From an uncultured Coriobacteriaceae bacterium (GTDB lineage Bacteria; Actinomycetota; Coriobacteriia; Coriobacteriales; Atopobiaceae), in contig USBN01000037.1 in NCBI GenBank assembly GCA_900552935.1, positions 1-14,188 of the forward strand: a stretch of 14,188 bases of DNA, in the 5' to 3' direction. Position numbers and translations under genes: made by a program. The notes below the pieces were generated by a model, which did no database searches, was not told where the DNA came from, and worked only from the letters and a program-made list of their open reading frames with translations. This document shows positions 7,561 through 13,069 of this stretch, piece by piece. The first letter of the stretch is position 1; each line of letters opens with the position of its first letter.

Positions 7561-9433
7561 CGCCCAAGAGGCGCTCTACGAGGCCCCTGGCGCCGTCCTC
7601 GACATCAAGCATGTCGACGAGGCGACGGCCCTCCCCCTGGGGCGCGACGGGCGCGGTCTCAGAGAGGTTAAGGACCGTAAAGGAACCCGCCGCGGAAGCC
7701 TCGCCCGCGGCGGCATCCATGAGACGCGCGACGTCAGCGCCTGCAGAAACGACAGGCGCGGATAGCGTGTCGCCGAGAAGGCGCTCGACGAGCGAGTCGA
7801 GCTCGGCCGGGGCACTCACGACGTCAGCGAGGCGATAGCGAACGAGACCCGCGAGCGAGCCGTCAGACAACACGCGCCCCTCGAGAGACTCGGAACCCGG
7901 AACGAGCCCGGCGTCGATTGAGCGAAGTGCCTCGAGCTTAGCCTGGGCGCCAGAGAGCGCTGCCTTGGCGGCGCCCAACGCCTCGCGCGCGGCCTTCGCG
8001 GCCTCGCGAGCAGCGTCCCTCTCAGCCGCGAGGCGAGAGATCTCCTCCTTGGCGGCCTCTGAGGCGGCGCGGGCGTCCTCGATGCTCGAGGCGAGCTCCT
8101 CGAGTCTGCCAGAGCGACTCGCGAGCGCGGCCTCGGCAGTCTCGAGCTGCTCGTCGATCTGTGCGAGACGGCTCGCGAACATCTGGTCCTCGACCTCGGC
8201 GTTACTGATTTCGTCCGTGAGCTTGGCGTGCGCGAGCGTCGCGTCGTCGAGTTCGCGCTGGCAGGAACGCTGTTCGTCATTGAGGCGCGCCTGGGCAGAA
8301 CCAGACTCGCGGCGAGCAGCCGTGGCCTCGCGAGCCGCGGGTTCGAGGCGCTTGACCTCCGCCTCGAGGGTCTCGGTTGCGACGCGCGTGTCAGACAGGC
8401 GCCCAGAGACGTCCTCGAGCTCGCTCGATGCCTCGCTCCTCTGGCGATCGACCTGCGAGAGCGTCATGCGCGTCTCGGAGAGGCGATCGACCATGTTGCG
8501 GCCCTTCTCCTCGAGAAGGCGCATGTCGCTCTCGAGGCGGCCGAGGATGTCGCTGCAGCGACGGCGTTGCTCGCCGAGGTCTCCGACGAAGAGACCCTTC
8601 TGCTCGAGCAGGCTCTGGAGCTTCTCGAGCTCGCGGCTCTTCTCGTCCGCGCGGAACTGCGCGAGTTCGACGGCAGCCGAGGCCTCCTTGGCGCGGGACT
8701 CGAGCTCGGTCCACTGGCGCTGGAGACGCCTCACGTCGTCGACGGCGAGCTGGCAGGTGAGCTCTGACAGGCGACGGTCAAGCTCCTCCCAGCGCTTCGC
8801 GCGATCAACCTGGCGCTCAAGCGGGCGAAGCTGGCGGTTGAGCTCTCGCGCGACGTCGCGGGCGCGTACGAGGTTCTTGTCCATGTCCGCGAGTTTGCGC
8901 TGGGAGCGCTCCTTGCGACGACGGTGCTTGGATATGCCCGCGGCCTCCTCGATGAGGACGCGCCTTTCCTCCGGGCGGCTCGAGAGGATAGAGTCGAGCT
9001 TGCCCTGGGAGATGATCGAGTGCGTGTCCTTGCCAAGGCCGGAGTCATGCAGGATGTCCTGGATGTCCATGAGACGGGCCGGAGCGCCGTTAATGAGGTA
9101 CTCGGACTCGCCGGAGCGATACATCCTGCGCGTGATGCCAACCTCGGAGAAGTCGACCGGCAGGGTGTGGTCCGTGTTGTCGAGCACGAGTGTGACCTCG
9201 GCCACTCCCACAGGCTTGCGGGCAGAGGATCCCGAGAAGACGACATCCTCCATGGCCTGGCCGCGCAGCATCTTGGCGCTCTGCTCGCCCAGGACCCAGA
9301 GGATGGCATCGCTAACGTTGGACTTGCCCGACCCATTGGGGCCCACCACGACGGTGAGACCCGGGTCGAAGACCATATGGGTGCGGTCCGCGAAGGACTT
9401 GAAGCCCTTCAGCGTGAGGGACTTCAGGAACAA
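7415..9433 (-). CDS. smc: Smc N-terminal half: ATPase head, coiled coil and hinge (frameshifted at its end)
   Basis: This open frame encodes 672 residues, of which 1-651 are genuine Smc. The start is TTG 9433: it gives MFLKSLTLKGFKSFADRT, the standard Smc N-terminus, and is preceded by GAGGAGG with a 7-base spacer. It overlaps the rnc stop by 10 bases. Walker A is GPNGSGKS (31-38), followed by LGEQSAKMLRG (48-58). A long Arg/Glu/Ala-rich coiled coil runs from about 170 to 495, and a hinge domain from about 500 to 645. After E651 the frame is shifted and yields about 21 spurious Arg-rich residues before the stop at 7415-7417. Alone, this half would lack the C-terminal head lobe with Walker B and the ABC signature and could not form a working ATPase. 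Confidence 0.85.
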   Translation of the reverse strand: MFLKSLTLKGFKSFADRTHMVFDPGLTVVVGPNGSGKSNVSDAILWVLGEQSAKMLRGQAMEDVVFSGSSARKPVGVAEVTLVLDNTDHTLPVDFSEVGITRRMYRSGESEYLINGAPARLMDIQDILHDSGLGKDTHSIISQGKLDSILSSRPEERRVLIEEAAGISKHRRRKERSQRKLADMDKNLVRARDVARELNRQLRPLERQVDRAKRWEELDRRLSELTCQLAVDDVRRLQRQWTELESRAKEASAAVELAQFRADEKSRELEKLQSLLEQKGLFVGDLGEQRRRCSDILGRLESDMRLLEEKGRNMVDRLSETRMTLSQVDRQRSEASSELEDVSGRLSDTRVATETLEAEVKRLEPAAREATAARRESGSAQARLNDEQRSCQRELDDATLAHAKLTDEISNAEVEDQMFASRLAQIDEQLETAEAALASRSGRLEELASSIEDARAASEAAKEEISRLAAERDAAREAAKAAREALGAAKAALSGAQAKLEALRSIDAGLVPGSESLEGRVLSDGSLAGLVRYRLADVVSAPAELDSLVERLLGDTLSAPVVSAGADVARLMDAAAGEASAAGSFTVLNLSETAPVAPQGEGRRLVDMLDVEDGARGLVERLLGDVFIVDSPEAAVRAHAANPSLTYVTDERRSHAGWRFCRRRRGHARAQA

Positions 9434-10140
9434 TTGACGCCCTCCTCGGCGAGGCGCTTGATGGCGTCGCTTGCGGCCGCGCTCTCCGCTTCCTTCTTGG
9501 AGGAGCCGATGCCACGGCCCATGCGCCTCCCCTCAACGAGGACGACGGAGGTGAAGGTGGGGCTGTGCGCGGGGCCCTTCTCGCCCTCAAGCTTGTACTC
9601 GGGGGCGCAACGGAGCTCGCGCTGGGTGATCTCCTGGAGACGGCTCTTGGGGCTCACGGGACGCTCCGCGAGCTCGGGAACCATATGGGGACCAAGCGTG
9701 CGCTGAACGAACTCGTGCGTGACGTCATAGCCGGCGTCGAGGTAAAGGGCGCCGACGACCGACTCGTATACGTTCTCGAGGGCGGAGTGGAGGCCACGGG
9801 AGCCCGTGCCCTTCTCAGACTCGCCAAAGACGATGCACTCGCCGATGCCGAGCTGGTCTGCCACGGCGGAGAGGGTCTTGCCGGAGACGAGGGTAATCTT
9901 GAGGCGCGTGAGCGCGCCCTCGTCCATGTCGCGGAAGCGCTCGAAGAGATCGGTCGCGACGATGGCGCCGAGGATGGAGTCTCCCAGGAACTCGAGCCTC
10001 TCGTAGGAGGCGGAGACCGGCAGGCCCTCGACGGCGCTCGGGTGCGTGATGGCGGCCTCTACGAGGTCGCGGTTATTGAAGGTGTGGCCACAGATGCTCT
10101 CGATGTGGCGAATCCGCTCGGTGGCGGTATTGCGGGGCAT
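9424..10140 (-). CDS. rnc: Ribonuclease III
   Basis: RNase III cleaves double-stranded RNA, processing rRNA precursors and structured mRNAs. The product is 238 residues from ATG 10140, chosen because GGGGGAG lies just upstream. Alternative in-frame starts ATG 10152 and TTG 10161 lack such a site. The catalytic domain has the signature ERLEFLGDS (47-55) and the second metal-ligand motif ENVYESVVGALYLDAG (122-137); D54 and E126 correspond to E. coli D45 and E117. A double-stranded-RNA-binding domain spans about 162-231 (SPKSRLQEITQ ... GIGSSKKEAESAAA). The 3' end overlaps smc by 10 bases. In many Actinobacteria fpg sits between rnc and smc; here they are fused directly. A GC-rich hairpin lies in the 5' leader. 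Confidence 0.97.
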   Translation of the reverse strand: MPRNTATERIRHIESICGHTFNNRDLVEAAITHPSAVEGLPVSASYERLEFLGDSILGAIVATDLFERFRDMDEGALTRLKITLVSGKTLSAVADQLGIGECIVFGESEKGTGSRGLHSALENVYESVVGALYLDAGYDVTHEFVQRTLGPHMVPELAERPVSPKSRLQEITQRELRCAPEYKLEGEKGPAHSPTFTSVVLVEGRRMGRGIGSSKKEAESAAASDAIKRLAEEGVNCS

Positions 10141-10175
10141 ACTCTCCCCCATCTGTCGCAACGGCTAGATACAGC

Positions 10176-10200
10176 GACGGCGCCCGCGTGGAGCGCCGTC
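10176..10200 (-). promoter_or_regulatory. Perfect 8-bp GC-rich hairpin in the plsX-rnc intergenic region
   Basis: GACGGCGC (10176-10183) pairs exactly with GCGCCGTC (10193-10200) around a 9-base loop. It lies in the 106-base gap between the plsX stop and the rnc start, about 36 bases upstream of rnc. On the minus strand it is followed by GCTGTATC, not a T tract, so it is not a standard terminator. It may stabilise or process the rnc leader. E. coli RNase III is known to cleave its own leader hairpins, but this stem is short for that, so function is speculative. Confidence 0.45.
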
Positions 10201-10246
10201 ACACACATCAGGTTATTGTACCCGCTACCCGCCAATCGCGCAGGGT

Positions 10247-11239
10247 TTACTCCGCCTCGGCGATCGCCTCGGCAAGCTTTCCGCACAGGTTCTGGCGAAC
10301 GCAGCGTGCCGCCGTCAGCGTACCGTTCATGATGGCGTCCGGATTGGTGGCTCCGTGGCCCACGAGCACGGGCGCCTTGAGGCCGAGCAGGGCGGCTCCG
10401 CCGTAGCGGTCGCCGGACAGAAGCGCGGCAACCTCCTTCATGGCGGGCTTGACCAAGAGCGCGCCGAGGGCAACCTTCTTGCTCTCCCCCGCCGCTGCCT
10501 TCAGCGCGGAGACGATGAACTTCGCCGTTCCCTCGACGGCCTTGAGGGCGATGTTGCCCGTGAAGCCGTCGGAGACGATGACATCGAGGTCGCCCGTAAG
10601 AATGTCGCGACCCTCGCAGTTGCCAGAGAAATTGATGCCCTTGGTGGCCGCGAGCGCCGCATGGCGCGCGAGAGCCGCCTCGGAGCCCTTGGTCTCCTCG
10701 GTGCCGTTGTTGAGCAGGCCCACCGTGGGATTCTCCACACCAAGCACGATCTGGGAGTAGGCGGTGCCCATGCGAGCGAACTGGACGATCATCTCCGGCG
10801 GGCAGTCCGCGTTGGCACCAAGGTCGAGGACGGTCGTCATGTGCCCGGCGGCGCCAGGCATGGCAGTGCAGAGGGCAGCGCGACTCACGCCCTTGACTCG
10901 GCCGACGATGAGCGTGCCCGCCGCGAGGATGGCACCGGTGGAGCCGGCGGAGAAGAAGGCGTCCGCCTCGCCCGCACGGACGGCGCGGCAGCCGCGCACG
11001 ATCGAGGAGTCCTTCTTGCGACGGACGGCCTCCGTGGGATGCTCGTCCATCTCGATGGCCTCAGTTGTCACGAGGGCCTCGGCGCGAGCGTGCTTGGCAC
11101 AGAACGGCACGACGACGTCCTCGTTACCGGCAACGACAACCTCGAGGTCATCATCGGCCTCGAGAGCGCGGGCGATTCCCTCGAGAACGACCTCGGGCTT
11201 CTCGTCTCCGCCCATGGCATCGACTACGACACGGACCAT
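10247..11239 (-). CDS. plsX: Phosphate acyltransferase PlsX
   Basis: PlsX converts acyl-ACP and phosphate to acyl-phosphate, the acyl donor used by PlsY for the first step of phospholipid synthesis. The 330-residue product starts at ATG 11239 (MVRVVVDAMGGDEKPE), which is the canonical PlsX N-terminus with AAGGGA upstream; the frame opens 42 bases earlier but the extension is not family-like. Recognisable segments are HPTEAVRRKKDSS (67-79), FFSAGSTGAILAAG (95-108), TVLDLGANADCPPE (136-149), GLLNNGTEETKGSE (174-187), and VSDGFTGNIALKAVEGTAKF (222-241). In many bacteria acpP follows plsX; here rnc follows after 106 bases and no acpP is present. A terminator separates plsX from rpmF upstream, so it probably has its own promoter near the inverted repeat at 11286-11319. 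Confidence 0.97.
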   Translation of the reverse strand: MVRVVVDAMGGDEKPEVVLEGIARALEADDDLEVVVAGNEDVVVPFCAKHARAEALVTTEAIEMDEHPTEAVRRKKDSSIVRGCRAVRAGEADAFFSAGSTGAILAAGTLIVGRVKGVSRAALCTAMPGAAGHMTTVLDLGANADCPPEMIVQFARMGTAYSQIVLGVENPTVGLLNNGTEETKGSEAALARHAALAATKGINFSGNCEGRDILTGDLDVIVSDGFTGNIALKAVEGTAKFIVSALKAAAGESKKVALGALLVKPAMKEVAALLSGDRYGGAALLGLKAPVLVGHGATNPDAIMNGTLTAARCVRQNLCGKLAEAIAEAE

Positions 11240-11285
11240 GGTGGTTCCCTTCTCACAAACATAAGCGACACGGGGGCTCACTGCC

Positions 11286-11319
11286 CGCGCAGGATGTTAA
11301 CACCTTAGCATCCTGCGCG
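11286..11319. repeat. Long inverted repeat upstream of plsX (candidate operator or leader hairpin)
   Basis: CGCGCAGGATG (11286-11296) is the exact reverse complement of 11309-11319 (11 bp). The pairing extends inwards by one G-T pair and TAA/TTA to a 15-bp stem with a CACC loop (11301-11304). Neither strand carries a T tract after it, so it is not an intrinsic terminator. It lies 46 bases upstream of the plsX start and downstream of the rpmF terminator. On the minus strand, TGCTAAGGT inside it could be read as an extended -10 element without a good -35. An operator for a lipid-synthesis regulator or an mRNA leader structure are both possible; neither is shown. Confidence 0.6.
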
Positions 11320-11340
11320 CGGCTGCCGCGTCCCGATAAA

Positions 11341-11371
11341 CAAAAAAGGCCGACCCTTCCGGGCCGGCCTT
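11341..11371 (-). terminator. Rho-independent terminator after rpmF
   Basis: On the minus strand AAGGCCG pairs with CGGCCTT (11365-11371 with 11346-11352). An inner CCC/GGG helix (11354-11356 with 11361-11363) closes a four-base loop after one mismatch. The stem runs straight into TTTTTTGTTT. It starts 22 bases after the rpmF stop and separates rpmF from plsX. The stem reads well only in the minus direction. Confidence 0.93.
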
Positions 11372-11393
11372 CTGGCCACTCTAGGAATGGCGG

Positions 11394-11573
11394 CTACTCG
11401 GTGACGATGACCTGACGGCCATTGTAGTAGCCACAGCTCGGGCACACGCGGTGCGGGAGCTTCACGGCGCCACACTGGGGGCACGTGGAGCGGGCCGGCA
11501 TAGCGAGCTTGCTGTTGGCCGAGCGACGGGTGTGGGTCGCGCCGCGGCCCTTCTTCTGCTTGGGTACTGCCAT
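11394..11573 (-). CDS. rpmF: 50S ribosomal protein L32 (zinc-ribbon form)
   Basis: This 59-residue gene was read directly from the minus strand: it starts MAVPKQKKGRGATHTRRSAN and ends NGRQVIVTE. The basic N-terminus is the rRNA-binding tail of L32. Two CxxC pairs (C31/C34 and C44/C47) form the zinc ribbon, so this is the Zn-binding (C+) paralogue type rather than the cysteine-free version used in zinc starvation. ATG 11573 is preceded by AGAGAGG at a 7-base spacing. The conserved neighbour DUF177 lies 142 bases upstream and the product sits next to a perfect terminator. Candidate promoters in the gap suggest that rpmF can be transcribed on its own as well as from upstream. Confidence 0.97.
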   Translation of the reverse strand: MAVPKQKKGRGATHTRRSANSKLAMPARSTCPQCGAVKLPHRVCPSCGYYNGRQVIVTE

Positions 11574-11637
11574 TGTTGACCTCTCTTACTGAACTTACGC
11601 CGCACCGCACGCGACGGTCTATCACAGACGAATTGGA

Positions 11638-11704
11638 ATGATAGCACGAAATGAAGCGTTCGCACTAGAGATACACAGTATTTGGTGGAGGATTCTCACG
11701 TCAA
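11638..11704 (-). promoter_or_regulatory. Candidate sigma-70-type promoters for rpmF
   Basis: Two candidates lie on the minus strand between DUF177 and rpmF. The first has TTGACG (11704-11699) and TACTGT (11680-11675) with an 18-base spacer. The second is an extended -10, TGCTATCAT (-10 at 11643-11638), with no good -35. Either would leave a leader of roughly 60-95 bases before rpmF. The region is locally AT-richer than its surroundings, which supports a promoter role. These are reading-based matches only. Confidence 0.5.
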
Positions 11705-11715
11705 GCGCAAATATG

Positions 11716-12279
11716 CTAATTCTCGTCATCATCCTCGAGGTTTAGATCCGCAAGAGCCGCAAACGGGCTCTCCGCGAGCTTCTCAGCCTCGCGCTTCGCG
11801 GCACAGCCGCAGTCCCCCTCGTTGAGATTCGCGCCACACGTGGGGCAGAGACCCTTGCAATCCTCGCGGCAGAGCACCACGAACGGAGTCTCCATGAGGA
11901 TGGCAGCCATGATGGGCTCGGAGACATCGATAGTATGGTCCTCGTCCACCAGGGAGAAGTCCACCTCATCCTCGTCATCGGAGAGCTCTTCCTCTGCGGG
12001 AGTCTCGAACAGGAAGTACTCGTCCACTTCGGAGGCGACGTCAAACTCGGCGTCTTCGAGGCAGCGGTCACACATGCCGAGGACATGGGCGCGAACCATG
12101 CCGGACGCGAGAATGCCCTCGCCGGCGTTGGTGAGGACGAGGTCGTAGTCGATGCCCCCGGGCAGCTTGAACTCACGGCCGCCAAGCTCGTAGCCCGGCT
12201 CGTCGATGTGGCCGGAAAGGGGCAGGACGCTGCCAGCGCCTTCGAGGCGCTCGTCAATGAGAACGCGAATAGGCTCCAT
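11716..12279 (-). CDS. DUF177 / YceD-family protein (ribosome-associated rpmF neighbour)
   Basis: The 187-residue product belongs to the DUF177/YceD family, almost always encoded just upstream of rpmF; plant and bacterial members have been linked to 23S rRNA metabolism or assembly. Signature features are the CDRCLE motif (C70, C73) and the second cysteine cluster LCREDCKGLCPTCG (C137, C141, C145, C148), followed by C157 and C159 in DCGC. These cysteines probably bind metal. A strongly acidic stretch (95-115, EEELSDDEDEVDFSLVDED) separates the two clusters and the tail is acidic. ATG 12279 lies 5 bases after the stop of the coiled-coil gene, with a modest AGG as ribosome site. The exact biochemical role is unknown. 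Confidence 0.93.
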   Translation of the reverse strand: MEPIRVLIDERLEGAGSVLPLSGHIDEPGYELGGREFKLPGGIDYDLVLTNAGEGILASGMVRAHVLGMCDRCLEDAEFDVASEVDEYFLFETPAEEELSDDEDEVDFSLVDEDHTIDVSEPIMAAILMETPFVVLCREDCKGLCPTCGANLNEGDCGCAAKREAEKLAESPFAALADLNLEDDDEN

Positions 12280-12284
12280 GGGGA

Positions 12285-12764
12285 TTACCTACGCGAAGAG
12301 CCGTCATCGAGCGACTGACGGTTGCGCTCGAGGGTACCGATAACGCTCTTGAGGTTGTCCTCGATGCCCGTGAGGAGGTTCTCGACGTACTCGTTGATGT
12401 GGTAGCGAAGGTCGCTCGCGTACTGCGTGGCCTGGTCGCGGATCTCCTCGGCCTGCTGGTTGGCGAGACGGACGACCTCCTGATCGCCAGCGAGGATCAT
12501 GGCCTGCTGCTGGGCGTCAGCAACGATGGAATCCGCCATCTGGTGGGCGCGCGCGAGGATCTCGTCCTCCTCCTTGAGGATGCGACGGGAGGTCTGGAAC
12601 TCTTCCGGGAAGACGTTGCGGATCTCGTCAAGAAGCTCATAGACGGCGTCAGCGTCGACAATCTTAGGATTGCTGCCGGTGCCGCCCATGATGGGCTTCT
12701 TGCCATCGGAGATAATGTCCTCGAGCTCGTTGACCAAGTTCTCGATCTCCTCACCTGGCTGCAT
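12285..12764 (-). CDS. DivIVA-like coiled-coil protein, positional counterpart of SepIVA
   Basis: The chosen start, ATG 12764, has AAAGGAG at a 7-base spacing; the frame runs on upstream to 12818 but without support. The 159-residue product is soluble and mainly helical. Residues 1-20 are an acidic helix, 21-33 a Gly/Pro linker (KKPIMGGTGSNPK), and 34-150 a long coiled coil rich in Glu, Gln, Arg and Ala (EEDEILARAHQMADSIVADA). This is the composition of DivIVA/ATP-synthase-b-like proteins. In Mycobacterium the gene just upstream of the DUF177-rnc-smc cluster (Rv2927c) encodes SepIVA, a septum-associated division protein. Position and coiled-coil character suggest a counterpart here, but at 159 residues it is shorter and orthology is unproven. 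An annotation as F0F1 ATP synthase subunit B would be a coiled-coil artefact. Confidence 0.8.
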   Translation of the reverse strand: MQPGEEIENLVNELEDIISDGKKPIMGGTGSNPKIVDADAVYELLDEIRNVFPEEFQTSRRILKEEDEILARAHQMADSIVADAQQQAMILAGDQEVVRLANQQAEEIRDQATQYASDLRYHINEYVENLLTGIEDNLKSVIGTLERNRQSLDDGSSRR

Positions 12765-12990
12765 GCGCAGGCTCCTTTCGTGCTGGCCCCAGACCCAACG
12801 CGCGGGCTTGCGGGACATGAAAATCGCAGGTACTTCGCGCGCTCCATGCGCGTATCCCGATTACTTTACCATACCCGCAGCTATATGGATTGCTGCTTAC
12901 GGCGCGCAAGGGAATCTTCACCTGCGAGCCCAATATGCAGCGGCAGGCCGCGGCCGCTCCCGACCGGCTGCCTCCGCCCCACGGCCCCAA
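12765..12990. other. Non-coding leader between the ABC-transporter terminator and the coiled-coil gene
   Basis: About 225 bases hold no supported gene. The minus-strand part nearest the coiled-coil gene must carry its promoter, since a strong terminator lies at the far end. The only AT-rich stretch is around 12855-12895 (minus strand GGGTATGGTAAAGTAATC), which offers weak -10-like hexamers TATGGT and TAAAGT but no matching -35. A short CGCG/CGCG hairpin occurs around 12837-12851. I found no tRNA, no SRP RNA and no riboswitch fold. Confidence 0.45.
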
Positions 12991-12992
12991 GG

Positions 12993-13032
12993 CAAAAAGG
13001 GCCTGACCCCGGAGACGCTCCGGAATCAGGCC
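12993..13032 (-). terminator. Rho-independent terminator after the ABC-transporter gene
   Basis: On the minus strand GGGCCTGA (13032-13025) pairs with TCAGGCCC (13005-12998). A further CCGGAG/CTCCGG helix (13022-13017 with 13013-13008) closes a three-base loop, with only a 2x2 internal loop between the helices. The stem leads directly into TTTTT (12997-12993). This is a textbook terminator 37 bases downstream of the ABC gene stop. Confidence 0.93.
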
Positions 13033-13069
13033 CATAGACGAGTGCGCTCCCCTGCCCGGGGCGGCGCCC

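Larger units (their letters stand above)
5863..9433 (-). pseudogene. smc: Chromosome segregation protein Smc gene, interrupted by a single +1 frameshift
   Basis: The span is 3571 bases, one more than 1190 codons. Skipping one base near 7480 would join two intact frames into a 1189-residue protein, the normal length for bacterial Smc. Smc is the condensin ATPase that compacts and segregates chromosomes with ScpA and ScpB. Frame 1 is correct down to TYVTDE (codons 646-651, last base 7481). The family-like continuation DGRTRAGVSAGAAAG is in the next frame from 7479. The in-frame stop of the first half comes only at 7415-7417. No homopolymer or recognisable slippery site lies at the junction. The simplest explanations are a sequencing or assembly error or a recent mutation; both halves show full conservation of motifs, so long-term decay is not evident. 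Confidence 0.85.

Noticed and set aside
12820..12985. A small RNA such as SRP RNA or a tRNA upstream of the coiled-coil gene
   Set aside because: No cloverleaf, no T-loop GTTCRANNC and no SRP RNA tetraloop/GGAAGCA-type motif could be found on either strand.
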